Origin: Acidimicrobiia bacterium
GTDB taxonomy: Bacteria > Actinomycetota > Acidimicrobiia > Acidimicrobiales > Poriferisodalaceae
Reading direction: 5' to 3'
DNA: 64,000 bases
Assembly (NCBI GenBank): GCA_022827265.1
Contig: JAJDTF010000091.1
Location: 1 to 64,000 of the forward strand
Shown piece by piece: positions 34,180 through 43,186 of this stretch (within the stretch, counting starts at the first letter, position 1; each line of letters opens with the position of its first letter). Under the pieces are notes generated by a model. That model was not told where the DNA came from. It saw only the letters and a program-made list of their open reading frames with translations, and did no database searches. A program made the translations under genes and the position numbers.

Positions 34180-36513
34180 GTGACGACACCGTTCCGGCCG
34201 GCGTCAGGCCGCTACTGCTTGGGCATCGACACTGGCGGCACGTTCACCGATGCCGTCGTGTACGCAGAGGGTGCCGACGGGGGCGGCGGTCACGTGTTGG
34301 CGGCCCTCAAGGTTCCCACCAGCCACGATGACCTCTACGGCTGTGTGGTCAACGCCATGGCAGGGGTGCTCAGCGCTGGCGACAGTCCTGCAGGTGCGAG
34401 CCTGAGCGCTGGCGACATCGGTCTGGTGGCAGTCTCGACAACCCTTGCGACCAACGCACTGGTGGAAGGCGCGGTCCGCCCGGCTGCGCTGATCGCCATT
34501 GGCTTCGAACCCGAAGCTCTGGCTCGCGCAGGCCTGAACGTGGGCGCCGCGGGCCACACCGGAGTCCGCCCCGGCGCAGTCCCCCACGAATCCCCAGACG
34601 CTTCAGCGACCGACCGCGTGCGGGGCACGCTCGCATCGGCGCCGGTCGTTCTGGTGGGCGGCGGGCACACTGCCCAAGGCGACATGCGCGCTCCGCTCGA
34701 CCTCGACGAGCTGGCGCGGGTCACAGAACGCATCGACGCCTCGGTCGAGGCGTACGCGGTCGCCGCGCAGTTCAGCGTCCGCAACAACGCTCACGAGCTC
34801 GCAGCGCGGGACGCGATCCGGCAACTCACCGGCAAGCCGGTGACCTGCAGCCACGAGCTGTCGCCCCAGCTCGGCGGGCCGCGCCGCGCCGTGACGACGC
34901 TGCTCAACGCACAGCTCATCTCGGTCACGGCGCAGTTCACCGAGGCAATCGAGGCGGCGATGGCATCTTTGGGCCTCGCCGCTCCGCTCATGGTCGTGCG
35001 CGGCGATGGCTCGCTCGTAGCAGCGGACTTCGTGGCCCAGCGCCCGATCGAGACCGTCCTGTCGGGCCCCGCCGCGAGCGTGCTCGGGGCGCGCCACCTC
35101 GCAACATCGGAGCTGCCGGCGGGACACGAGGTCGATGCGGGCTGCCTCATCGCGGACATTGGCGGCACGACGACCGATATCGCAGCGATCCGTGACGGCG
35201 TCGCGGTGACCGCCTCCCCCGACGGCGACGACAGCGCGATCGTCGCCGGTCACGCCACGATGGTGACGGCGCTGCCCACCACCACTGTCGGACTGGGAGG
35301 AGACAGCGAGGTACGCATCCCGCTCGACGGGGCCAGCGGTGAACTGACGGTGGGGCCGCGCCGCGTCGTACCGCTGTGCGTCGCAGCCCTGCGACACCCC
35401 GACGTGGTGCTGCCGATGCTCCAGAGCCAGCGTGCCGCAGAGACGCCGCTGGCCGAATTCGGCCAAGTCGTCATCGACGCGCGACCCAGCGCAGCGTTGG
35501 CTGAGACCGACGGCATCGACAGCGAAGTGCTGCGGCTGGTTCGTGCAGCGGGCGGGGCTCTTGCCTTGGCGGACCTGAAGAGATCGGCTCGCTGGCGTGG
35601 CGCTCTGGGCCGGCTCGAGCGTCGGGGCGCGCTCCGGCGAGCGGCCCTGACGCCCACCGATGCGTGCGTCGTGCTCGGCCTGATCGACGCCGGCGCCATC
35701 GGCGACGAAGGCGCGGCGCACTCGGGAGCCGAGCTGTTCAGCCGCCAGCGCGACCGCTACGGGGTGGACATCGGCGCAGGCGCACGCGAGCTGTCGCGTC
35801 GCATCCTGCGAACAGTGTTGCGGGATGCCGCAGAGGCGCTGCTCGGCGTGGCACTCGGCTCAGACGGCATCCTCGCCAGCGAGGCCCGGCGGCCCCTGGT
35901 CCAGGCAGCCCTCGATCGGCGGCAGTCCTCTCTCGCCAGCCCGGCTGCTGACACGCCCGCCGACAGCGTCCCTGCGGGAGCTGCAAACCCCTTGTGGGGC
36001 CTGCTCGAGGCCAGCGAGTCGCCTGGTGTTCCAGTCGCCGGTGATGTCGCGCCCGCGTCATCCCATTCAGTGCCGCTGGCGCGCATCGATGCCGGCGTGG
36101 CCGTCCCGATCGTCGTCATCGGTGCACCGGCGCCAACCCTGGCGCCCCTGGTCGCTGACCTGCTGGGCACCGTCGCATCGGTCCCGGCACATGCCGAGGT
36201 TGCAAATGCGGTGGGCGCAGCGGTCGCTCGCATCCGCGTCACCAAGCAGGTGACGGTGACGGCGCCCCGCCGCGGCAGTTACCGCGCGCACTGGGGCGAC
36301 GATCCGCCGGTCTGGCACAGCCTGGACGAGGCCCGGGAGTGGGCCACCGCGCAGGCAACCGAGGCTGCCCGCGCCGAAGCCGCCGCCGCAGGCGCGCACG
36401 ATGCCGAACTGACCATCGACTTCCAGACCCGGACGGCTCCGAGCAACGGCCGCGAGCTCTTCGTCGAGGCCACGCTCAAGGTCACCGCAGCGGGACGCCC
36501 ATCACTGGCCTGA
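34180..36513 (+). CDS. Hydantoinase/oxoprolinase family protein (HyuA-like)
   Basis: 777 residues from the GTG at 34180. The N-terminal actin-like fold opens with CLGIDTGGTFTDAVVY, and AVSTTLATNALVEG follows. The second half of the fold has VVRGDGSLVAADFVAQRP, VLSGPAASVLGAR, CLIADIGGTTTDIAAIRDG and TTVGLGGDSEVRI. These are the ATP/metal motifs of N-methylhydantoinase A and 5-oxoprolinase. The usual partner HyuB is not adjacent. The C-terminus holds a longer, poorly conserved region from residue ~480, including an Ala-rich helical stretch. An ATP-dependent amidohydrolase on a cyclic amide is the likely activity. Confidence 0.86.
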   Translation: MTTPFRPASGRYCLGIDTGGTFTDAVVYAEGADGGGGHVLAALKVPTSHDDLYGCVVNAMAGVLSAGDSPAGASLSAGDIGLVAVSTTLATNALVEGAVRPAALIAIGFEPEALARAGLNVGAAGHTGVRPGAVPHESPDASATDRVRGTLASAPVVLVGGGHTAQGDMRAPLDLDELARVTERIDASVEAYAVAAQFSVRNNAHELAARDAIRQLTGKPVTCSHELSPQLGGPRRAVTTLLNAQLISVTAQFTEAIEAAMASLGLAAPLMVVRGDGSLVAADFVAQRPIETVLSGPAASVLGARHLATSELPAGHEVDAGCLIADIGGTTTDIAAIRDGVAVTASPDGDDSAIVAGHATMVTALPTTTVGLGGDSEVRIPLDGASGELTVGPRRVVPLCVAALRHPDVVLPMLQSQRAAETPLAEFGQVVIDARPSAALAETDGIDSEVLRLVRAAGGALALADLKRSARWRGALGRLERRGALRRAALTPTDACVVLGLIDAGAIGDEGAAHSGAELFSRQRDRYGVDIGAGARELSRRILRTVLRDAAEALLGVALGSDGILASEARRPLVQAALDRRQSSLASPAADTPADSVPAGAANPLWGLLEASESPGVPVAGDVAPASSHSVPLARIDAGVAVPIVVIGAPAPTLAPLVADLLGTVASVPAHAEVANAVGAAVARIRVTKQVTVTAPRRGSYRAHWGDDPPVWHSLDEAREWATAQATEAARAEAAAAGAHDAELTIDFQTRTAPSNGRELFVEATLKVTAAGRPSLA

Positions 36514-36521
36514 GTACTGGT

Positions 36522-38057
36522 CTATTGGGGCGGAGCGGACGCGTGCACGAGCCTGCCCTCGGTGCGACAGGTGGTCTCCACCGTTGCCAACCAGTCCGCT
36601 TCTGGTGCGGGCCTTGCGGTGACCGGGTCGTCGGCGAAGGCGGTCTCCAGCGCCGCAGCGACGCCGAGCAGCCGCCTGTCGCTGTAGCTCGGCCCGACGA
36701 TCTGCAAACCGAACGGCGTGCCCTGGCCGTCGAGACCGCATGGGAGAGCCGTGGTGGGGTGACCCACGACGGTGAGCGCCGCCGACAGCCCCAGCCAGGC
36801 CATGTAGTTGCGGACGGGCTGGTCGTCGATCTCGGCGGGGTACAGCTGGTGCCAGTCGAACGGGGGCACGCTGACCCCCGGGCAGATCAGCACGTCGAAC
36901 TCGTCGAACAGCGCATCGGTGGCCCGGTACAACTCCACCTGGCGCCGGCGGGCCTTGGCGATGTCGAGCACCGTGGTGTTCAGCGCTTCGTCGTAGGTGG
37001 CCCGGATATTCGGGTTGAAGCCACCGTCAGAGGTCTGGGCAGCAGCCCCGGCAGTGCCGGAGTCGAACTTGTGAATGCTGCGGTGATAATTGGTGGCGAA
37101 GATGTCCGAGCGGAGCTGCCAGTCGACGTCCAGCGCATCGCTCAGGTCGATGTCGGCCTCGTCGACTGAGCCGACGATCCCGGCGAGTCGTTCGACGCGG
37201 TCCTCAAAGACAGCCCGCACGGCTCGGGACACCAGCAGCCCGCCCAGGTCGGCGCTGACACCCACGCGCAGTCCGGCCACGTCGACCTCAGGCAGATCGG
37301 CGAATGCAGCAGCGTCCAGCGGGAATGCCATGGCGTCTCGCCGGGCAGCGCGGTCGCGGCCCGCGATCACCGACAGCAGCAACGCCGCGTCGGCAACGGT
37401 GCGGGCCATCGGACCCTGCACGCTGTAGTTGGTGCGGCCGATCGTGCGCTCGTCGTGAGCCACGGTTCCAGGCGTGGAGCGGTGGGCGACCACCCCGCAA
37501 TACGAGGCCGGGATGCGCAGGCTGCCGCCATGGTCCGACCCCGTGGCAAGCGGCGCCATCCCGCAGGACAGTGCAACGGCTGAGCCCCCAGAGCTGCCGC
37601 CGCAGGTCAGCGACGGCTCGAACGGGTTGCCGGTGGCGCCGAACAGCCGGTTGACGGTGTTGGCCCCGATGCTCAGCTCGGGCGTGTTCGTCTTGCCGAT
37701 GATGACGGCCCCGGCTGCCCGGACGCGCGCCACGATGCCGTCGTCGGCGGTCGGCACGTTTCGCGCGAACGGCACGGCGCCGTAGGTGGTCGTCAACCCC
37801 GCAGTCGCCTGGATGTCCTTGATCGCCACCGGCAGGCCCGCCAGCGGACCCATGGGCTCCCCCCGAGCGCGGGCATCGTCCGACGCCTGCGCCGTCGACA
37901 TCGCTGCGTCGTCGTCGCGAACGACGAGTGCGTTCACGGCGCTGTCGGTCGCATCGGCCCGCGCCAAGCACGACGCCAGCAAGTCCACTGCCGACAGCTC
38001 GCCGGCTGCCATCAGCTCTCGTGCCCTTGTCGCGGTGAGGTCGCACGGCTCGGCCAT
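36522..38057 (-). CDS. Amidase (amidase signature family)
   Basis: 511 residues. The Ser-cisSer-Lys triad is complete: Lys80 (GLPVAIKD), Ser155 in GGSSGGSAVAL and nucleophile Ser179 in GSDHGGSLRIPAS. The later MARTVADAALLL and the final FGLQIVGPSYSD are typical of the family. It is more like a stand-alone amide or nitrile-pathway amidase than GatA, as no gatB/C are nearby. The ATG at 38057 was chosen over one at 38075. It converges on the hydantoinase gene (8-bp gap) and diverges from the monooxygenase gene. Substrate unknown; the neighbours suggest small amides. Confidence 0.9.
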   Translation of the reverse strand: MAEPCDLTATRARELMAAGELSAVDLLASCLARADATDSAVNALVVRDDDAAMSTAQASDDARARGEPMGPLAGLPVAIKDIQATAGLTTTYGAVPFARNVPTADDGIVARVRAAGAVIIGKTNTPELSIGANTVNRLFGATGNPFEPSLTCGGSSGGSAVALSCGMAPLATGSDHGGSLRIPASYCGVVAHRSTPGTVAHDERTIGRTNYSVQGPMARTVADAALLLSVIAGRDRAARRDAMAFPLDAAAFADLPEVDVAGLRVGVSADLGGLLVSRAVRAVFEDRVERLAGIVGSVDEADIDLSDALDVDWQLRSDIFATNYHRSIHKFDSGTAGAAAQTSDGGFNPNIRATYDEALNTTVLDIAKARRRQVELYRATDALFDEFDVLICPGVSVPPFDWHQLYPAEIDDQPVRNYMAWLGLSAALTVVGHPTTALPCGLDGQGTPFGLQIVGPSYSDRRLLGVAAALETAFADDPVTARPAPEADWLATVETTCRTEGRLVHASAPPQ

Positions 38058-38109
38058 TCCCGGAGCGTGGCACATCGCCGCACCTCAGACCGCACTGGAC
38101 CGGCATCGG

Positions 38110-38115
38110 TAGTCT
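38110..38115 (+). promoter_or_regulatory. -10 hexamer of the Baeyer-Villiger monooxygenase gene
   Basis: TAGTCT, 8 nt before the ATG at 38124. Confidence 0.4.
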
Positions 38116-38123
38116 CTGCGCCC

Positions 38124-39749
38124 ATGAGCAGCGGGGATGGGCTGAACTCGAACGGCCAAGATCCGGACGCACATGACGTGGTCGTGGTGGGCGCCGGCTT
38201 CGCCGGCATGTACGCACTCCACAAGCTGCGCGGGCTCGGCTTCGACGTAGTGGTGGTGGAACGAGCAGGCGGCGTGGGCGGCACCTGGTACTGGAATCGC
38301 TACCCGGGCGCCCGGTGCGATGTCGAGTCGATGCAGTACTCGTACTCGTTCGACCCCGAGCTCGAACAGGAGTGGGAATGGTCCGAGCGCTACTCGGGCC
38401 AGCCCGAGATCCTGCGCTATGCCAACCATGTCGCCGACCGGTACGACCTGCGGCGTGACATCCATTTCGAGACGACGGTCGAGCGTGTCGATTGGGACGA
38501 CGCCGGCCATCAGTGGCGTCTTCAGACTGATCGGGGCCTCTACCGGGCGCGCTTCGTGGTGATGGCCACCGGCTGCCTCTCGACGGCGAACGTCCCCCAG
38601 TTCGACGGCGCTTCGACGTTCGAGGGGCCGACGTATCACACCGGCCGGTGGCCGCACGAGGGCGTCGACTTCAGCGGCATGTCGGTGGGAGTGATCGGCA
38701 CGGGCTCGTCCGCAATACAGGCCATTCCCGTCATCGCTGCTGAATGCCGGGAGCTGACGATCTTTCAGCGCACGCCGAACTACTCGGTTCCTGCCCGCAA
38801 CGAACCGCTCGACCCGGCTGAGCAGGCTCGCTGGAAGGACAACTATCGCGAGCTGCGGGCCAAGATGGCAGAACAGAACGCGGCCATGGTTCAGCGACTG
38901 CCCGACAGCGAAGACCTCGCCAAAGAAGCCAGCAACGAGTCGTTCAACGAGCGCATGCAAGAGCGCTGGGAGGTGGGCGGCTTCACGTTCTACCGGGCAT
39001 ACGGAGACGTCGCACTCGACGCAGAGTCCAACGGCCGAGTGGCGGAATTCGTCCGCGCCAAGATCGCCGAGATCGTCGACGATCCAGAGATTGCGGCCAA
39101 GCTCACCCCGCACAACACCATCGCCTGCAAGCGTCCCTGCCTCGACACCAACTACTACGAGACGTTCAACCAGCCGCATGTGCAGTTGGTCGATGTGTCG
39201 GACTCGCCCATTGAACGCATCTCGCCAGCCGGTGTCGTGGTCGGCGGCCAGGAGTACCCGGTCGATGCGCTCGTGTACGCAACCGGCTTCGATGCGATGA
39301 CCGGAACGCTGCTGCGCATGAACATCACCGGGCGTGACGGCGTGCGGCTGGCCGATCACTGGGACGCCGGCCCGCGCACCTACCTCGGCCTGGGTGTGAC
39401 GGGCTTCCCGAACATGTTCACCGTGTCCGGTCCCGGCAGCCCGTCGGTGCTGACCAACATGATCCCGTCCATCGAGCAGCACGTCGACTGGATCTCGCGC
39501 TGCCTGGTCGAGCTGCGCGAGCGCGGCACCGCCACCATCGAGCCCGAGCCCGATGCGGAGGCCTACTGGGTCGACTACGTCAATGCCGTGGCCGACCTGA
39601 CGCTGTATCCCACATGCAACTCGTGGTACCTCGGGGCCAATATCCCCGGCAAGACTCGCGTGTTCATGCCGCTGCCGGGCTTCCCGCCCTATGTCGAGGT
39701 CTGCGAGGACGTGGCGTCCGACAACTACCGCGGCTTCGCCCTGACCTAG
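38124..39749 (+). CDS. Flavin-dependent Baeyer-Villiger monooxygenase
   Basis: 541 residues. The FAD Rossmann motif is VVGAGFAGMYALHKL (22-36), followed by GGVGGTWYWNRYPGARCDVES. The Baeyer-Villiger fingerprint FxGxxxHxxxWP is present as FEGPTYHTGRWP (166-177). The NADPH motif is VGVIGTGSSAIQ. The family is cyclohexanone/phenylacetone monooxygenase-like, inserting oxygen next to a ketone. It leads a run of genes with two acyl-CoA dehydrogenases (34 bp to the next start), which suggests a degradation pathway for a cyclic or branched ketone or steroid side chain. The actual substrate cannot be read from sequence. Confidence 0.93.
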   Translation: MSSGDGLNSNGQDPDAHDVVVVGAGFAGMYALHKLRGLGFDVVVVERAGGVGGTWYWNRYPGARCDVESMQYSYSFDPELEQEWEWSERYSGQPEILRYANHVADRYDLRRDIHFETTVERVDWDDAGHQWRLQTDRGLYRARFVVMATGCLSTANVPQFDGASTFEGPTYHTGRWPHEGVDFSGMSVGVIGTGSSAIQAIPVIAAECRELTIFQRTPNYSVPARNEPLDPAEQARWKDNYRELRAKMAEQNAAMVQRLPDSEDLAKEASNESFNERMQERWEVGGFTFYRAYGDVALDAESNGRVAEFVRAKIAEIVDDPEIAAKLTPHNTIACKRPCLDTNYYETFNQPHVQLVDVSDSPIERISPAGVVVGGQEYPVDALVYATGFDAMTGTLLRMNITGRDGVRLADHWDAGPRTYLGLGVTGFPNMFTVSGPGSPSVLTNMIPSIEQHVDWISRCLVELRERGTATIEPEPDAEAYWVDYVNAVADLTLYPTCNSWYLGANIPGKTRVFMPLPGFPPYVEVCEDVASDNYRGFALT

Positions 39750-39782
39750 AGAAATCGCGCATCTTCCTGCGGAGGCCTGCCG

Positions 39783-40934
39783 ATGAGATTCACACCCACC
39801 GAATTGACCGGTCCGGAGCTCGACCTCCAGACGGAGGTGCGCGAGTTCCTGGCGGCCGAGTTGCCGCCCGGCGCCCACGAGCCGTGCCTGGGCATGGCGG
39901 CAGACCACGACCGGGAGTTCTCGGCCAAGATGGCCGCCCGGGGCTGGGTGGGCATGGCGCTGCCCTCACGCTGGGGCGGCTCGGACCGCACCGCCGTGCA
40001 GCGCTTCATCGTGGTGGAGGAGATGCTGCGCTGGGGCGCGCCGGTGGGGCACCACTGGGTGGCCGACCGCCAGACCGGCAACGTCATCCTGAAGTTCGGC
40101 AGCGACGAGCAGCGGGAGCGGTTCCTGCCGCCGATCTGCCGGGGCGAGCTGGGCTTCTCGATCGGCATGAGCGAGCCCGACAGCGGTTCGGACTTGGCCT
40201 CGGTGTCGACCCGGGCCGAGCGCGCCGATGACGGATGGGTGGTGAACGGCACCAAGATCTGGACGTCGAACGCGCATATGAACGACTGGTTCATCTGCCT
40301 GCTGCGCACGGCGCCGATGGAAGACGGCAACAAGCACGCGGGCCTGTCGCAGTTCCTGATCGACCTGCAATCGCCGGGCCTCGAGATCAGCCCGATCCCG
40401 TTCCTCGACGGCAGCCACCACTTCAACGAGGTGACGTTCCACGACGTGTTCGTGCCTGATGTCAACGTGGTGGGCCAGCCGGGGATGGGCTGGCACCAGA
40501 ACACCACCGAGATGGCGTACGAGCGCGGCGGACCCGACCGCTGGCTGTCGCCGTTCTCGACGGTGGAGCAGCTGCTGCGCGAGGCGGCGGGCACGCCGAT
40601 GGAGGACGCGGTGTCAGACTTGTTCGGCGAGCTGGCAGCTCGCTGGTGGGGCATTCGGAACCTGTCGCTGTCGGTGGCACGGCTCATCGACGAGGGCGAG
40701 GCGCCGTCGGTGGAGTCGGCACTGGTGAAGGAGATGGGGACCCGCTACGAGCAGGAGGTCGTCGAGAAGCTGGTGCAGCTCATCGACGAGGAGTACTCGC
40801 CGGAGTCCGAATCGCTATTCGAGCGACTGCTGGCGCAGTGCGTGGTGACGTTCCCGGGCAACACGATCCGGGGCGGCACCATCGAGATCCTGCGCTCGGT
40901 CGCCTCGAAGGGTCTGCAGGGGCTGCCGGCATGA
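39783..40934 (+). CDS. Acyl-CoA dehydrogenase, subunit-like copy 1
   Basis: 383 residues with GGAGG ahead of the ATG. Features include PSRWGGSDRTAVQRFIVVEE, FSIGMSEPDSGSDLASVSTRAE (FAD/substrate loop), VVNGTKIWTSNAHMNDW and, at the C-terminus, VTFPGNTIRGGTIEILRSV, where actinobacterial steroid-type enzymes also have this turn. The downstream gene begins in an ATGA overlap and encodes a second, more divergent acyl-CoA dehydrogenase. Such pairs often form alpha2beta2 heterotetramers in cholesterol side-chain degradation (FadE26/27 type). The pair arrangement is seen; the heterotetramer is inferred. Confidence 0.92.
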   Translation: MRFTPTELTGPELDLQTEVREFLAAELPPGAHEPCLGMAADHDREFSAKMAARGWVGMALPSRWGGSDRTAVQRFIVVEEMLRWGAPVGHHWVADRQTGNVILKFGSDEQRERFLPPICRGELGFSIGMSEPDSGSDLASVSTRAERADDGWVVNGTKIWTSNAHMNDWFICLLRTAPMEDGNKHAGLSQFLIDLQSPGLEISPIPFLDGSHHFNEVTFHDVFVPDVNVVGQPGMGWHQNTTEMAYERGGPDRWLSPFSTVEQLLREAAGTPMEDAVSDLFGELAARWWGIRNLSLSVARLIDEGEAPSVESALVKEMGTRYEQEVVEKLVQLIDEEYSPESESLFERLLAQCVVTFPGNTIRGGTIEILRSVASKGLQGLPA

Positions 40935-42052
40935 GCGTCAGGATTGCGCCCGAGCCAGTCGTCGTCGACGAGCTGATCACCGAGACCGCCGGCCGGTTGT
41001 TCGGCGAGCTGTGCACCCACGAAGCGGTGCAGGCTGCCGAGGACAGCGGCGGCGCACCCGACATCTGGGAGGCGTTCTGCGAGACCGGCTTCGACCTGAT
41101 CGCTGTGCCCGAGGAAGCAGGCGGATCGGGCGGCACGCTCGCAGAGGCCATCGAAGTGCTGCGCCTGGTCGGCTATCACTCAGCACCGATCCCGGCCGCC
41201 GAGAACGGCATCCTCGGCGGCTGGCTGCTGGCCCAGGCCGGCCTCGAACGCCCCGACGGCCTGGTCACGGTCGTCCCGCCCCGCGCAGCCGACGGAGGCT
41301 GGTCGGGCGGCGAGACATGCTCGGTGAGCCTCAACGGCGACGGCACCGCAGTGCTGAGCGGCGACGCCCACCGGGTGCCATGGGCACGCAGCGCCGAGAC
41401 CGTCGTGTGCGTCTGCGGATTCGACGGCACGTCGACCGTTGTGTCGGTTCCAGCATCGGAGTGCACGATCACGCCGCTGCCGAACATGGCGGGCGAACCC
41501 CGCGACACCGTCAGTTTCGATGGAGCCACGGGGCGAGCGGCACCCGCGCCCCACGGCGTCGACGCCGACGCGCTGGCGCAGCGCGGCGCGCTGTCACGGG
41601 TGGCGCTGATGGCGGGAGCAATCGAGAAGATGTGCCAGCTCACCGTCAGCTACACCAACGAGCGGGTCCAGTTCGGCCGTCCTGTGGCGCGCTTCCAGGC
41701 AGTCCAGCAGCACCTGGTCTGGGCAGCACAGGACGCGGCGCTGGTGCGCATGGCCGCCGAGGTCGCAGCCCGCGAAGCCACCCGGGGCGATGCACCCTTC
41801 GAGATCGCCGCGGCCAAGCTCGTCGCCAACCAGGCAGCGGCCCGGGCCACCAAGGCCTGCCACCAGGCCCACGGCGCCATGGGCATGACCCAGGAGTACC
41901 CGCTGCACCACTTCAGCCGCCGGCTGTGGAGCTGGCGCAAGGAATACGGCTCCGACGCCCATTGGTCGGCCGTACTCGGCCAGATGGCCACCGGCGTCGG
42001 CGCCGACGGCCTCTACCCCCTCATCACCAGCGGCACCGCCGCTCTGGCCTGA
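40931..42052 (+). CDS. Acyl-CoA dehydrogenase, subunit-like copy 2
   Basis: 373 residues starting inside the stop of copy 1 (ATGA). It has the N-terminal helical part (GFDLIAVPEEAGGSGGTLAEA), a reduced middle domain, and the C-terminal RVALMAGAIEKMCQLTVSYTNERVQFGRPV, ACHQAHGAMGMTQEYPLHHF and RRLWSWRKEYGSDAHW. The middle beta-domain is less conserved than in copy 1, as expected for the non-catalytic partner of a heteromeric enzyme. The last 92 bp recur at 44027-44118 beyond a lower-G+C block. Confidence 0.9.
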   Translation: MSVRIAPEPVVVDELITETAGRLFGELCTHEAVQAAEDSGGAPDIWEAFCETGFDLIAVPEEAGGSGGTLAEAIEVLRLVGYHSAPIPAAENGILGGWLLAQAGLERPDGLVTVVPPRAADGGWSGGETCSVSLNGDGTAVLSGDAHRVPWARSAETVVCVCGFDGTSTVVSVPASECTITPLPNMAGEPRDTVSFDGATGRAAPAPHGVDADALAQRGALSRVALMAGAIEKMCQLTVSYTNERVQFGRPVARFQAVQQHLVWAAQDAALVRMAAEVAAREATRGDAPFEIAAAKLVANQAAARATKACHQAHGAMGMTQEYPLHHFSRRLWSWRKEYGSDAHWSAVLGQMATGVGADGLYPLITSGTAALA

Positions 42053-42054
42053 GC
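41963..42054 (+). repeat. Duplicated acyl-CoA dehydrogenase 3' end, copy 1
   Basis: 92 bp running through the stop codon of the acyl-CoA dehydrogenase gene. They differ at about four positions from 44027-44118, in the same orientation. The two copies bracket a roughly 2-kb segment of lower G+C. Confidence 0.9.
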
Positions 42055-42076
42055 GGAGACAGGCTGCCGCAGGACG

Positions 42077-42271
42077 ATGGCTGTGTCGTCAATGGACTCC
42101 GAGATCATCTTCGAGGTCAGTGATGATGAAGTAGATGGTGGCTACTCTGCCAGCGCCCTCGGCTTCGGCATCCACACCCAAGCGGAAACCATCGAGGAAA
42201 TCCGCGACAACATCCGCGAAGCAGTCGAGTGCTACTTCGACAACGCCTCGGCCAATACGAGAGCCATATAG
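42077..42271 (+). CDS. HicB-like antitoxin, apparently orphan
   Basis: 64 residues (or 59 from an ATG at 42092). IIFEVSDDEVDGGYSASALGFGIHTQAETIEEIRDNIREAV is the partial RNase-H-like fold of HicB antitoxins. The usual end of the family, a stretch after 'CHFD' rich in Arg/His and leading to EV(L/V)A, is missing: the protein stops at DNASANTRAI. No HicA-like gene with a conserved His was found upstream or within the 95 bp downstream. The gene is 24 bp after the acyl-CoA dehydrogenase stop. It may be a truncated relic or a solitary regulator. Confidence 0.72.
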   Translation: MAVSSMDSEIIFEVSDDEVDGGYSASALGFGIHTQAETIEEIRDNIREAVECYFDNASANTRAI

Positions 42272-42366
42272 TAGATCCTCCGCCGGAATCGCATCGCGTG
42301 GCCACGCGTAGTGAATTCGCTGAACTACAGATCCCGTAATGCGACGTCAGAGGGCGAGGCGATGAC

Positions 42367-43041
42367 TTATGTTCCTATGTCGTCGCATCGTGAATTGAGC
42401 TCGTTGCCTATTGCACGAGCCAAGTCATCGTCACCCGCCCGCCAAGACGCTTCGACGCTAGCATCACCAAACCTGCTCGAGTCAAGTGGCACACCATCGC
42501 GAAACTCAAAATACCAGTATCTGCGCACGTCGGCCGTTCTCCTGCCATAAACATGCGCTAGGTCGTCACAGCTAGCGACATCAGAGGGATGAGTTTCTCC
42601 CCGCAGCATAGAGATATATAGGCCATCAATGAGACTATCGTATGGGTAAGGATCTGCGTATTGTTCAAGCGGTGGAATTGTGAACTCATCAGTGCTGCCG
42701 TCAAGAATGACGTCAATTGCGACCCAAGACACTATGACGGCGACGATTCCCGCGAAAGTGGCAATTAGCTCATTGCGTGTGACGCGCCATTTGTATTTCT
42801 TGGCTCGAAGACGCCACTCACACGAATGCAACCCACAACATGGTCGAGAAGGCTTGTGATATTCGTGCCAACAGTCCGCACAGAAATATCTGGGCGCAGC
42901 TTCGAATCTGCTATCGGAATCGACTAGATGGTCGAGCAAGACATCTGTGTCGCCACACTCTGGACATTCCCCTTGTTCATATGAGTGTTGATGTGGACCG
43001 AGGGAATAGCAGTTGCAATACGAACAGGTCGCGCGTTTCAT
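42367..43041 (-). CDS. Unrecognised zinc-ribbon membrane protein
   Basis: 224 residues from the ATG at 43041. The N-terminal ~70 residues have several Cys pairs, namely CSYCNC, CPECGDTDVLL, YFCADCWHEYH and CCGLHSC, which look like one or two zinc ribbons. A membrane helix follows (ELIATFAGIVAVIVSWVAID). The rest is soluble with Asp, Tyr and Trp residues but no known motif. G+C and codon use are clearly lower than in the flanking catabolic genes, which points to recent acquisition. Function unknown; the position inside an island with toxin-antitoxin-like genes makes a defence or mobile-element role possible but unproven. Confidence 0.68.
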   Translation of the reverse strand: MKRATCSYCNCYSLGPHQHSYEQGECPECGDTDVLLDHLVDSDSRFEAAPRYFCADCWHEYHKPSRPCCGLHSCEWRLRAKKYKWRVTRNELIATFAGIVAVIVSWVAIDVILDGSTDEFTIPPLEQYADPYPYDSLIDGLYISMLRGETHPSDVASCDDLAHVYGRRTADVRRYWYFEFRDGVPLDSSRFGDASVEASWRAGDDDLARAIGNELNSRCDDIGT

Positions 43042-43186
43042 CCAAGTCTCCACTCAGGTCCGACAACATTCTTCATTTGAACGCCGTGACAACAAACTCA
43101 CGCCTCACTTGGGCATCTTGTTCGTACTCAATCTATTTGACGAAACTCGCTCGCATCGCGTTATCTAGCTGCAGCAGCTAGTTCAT

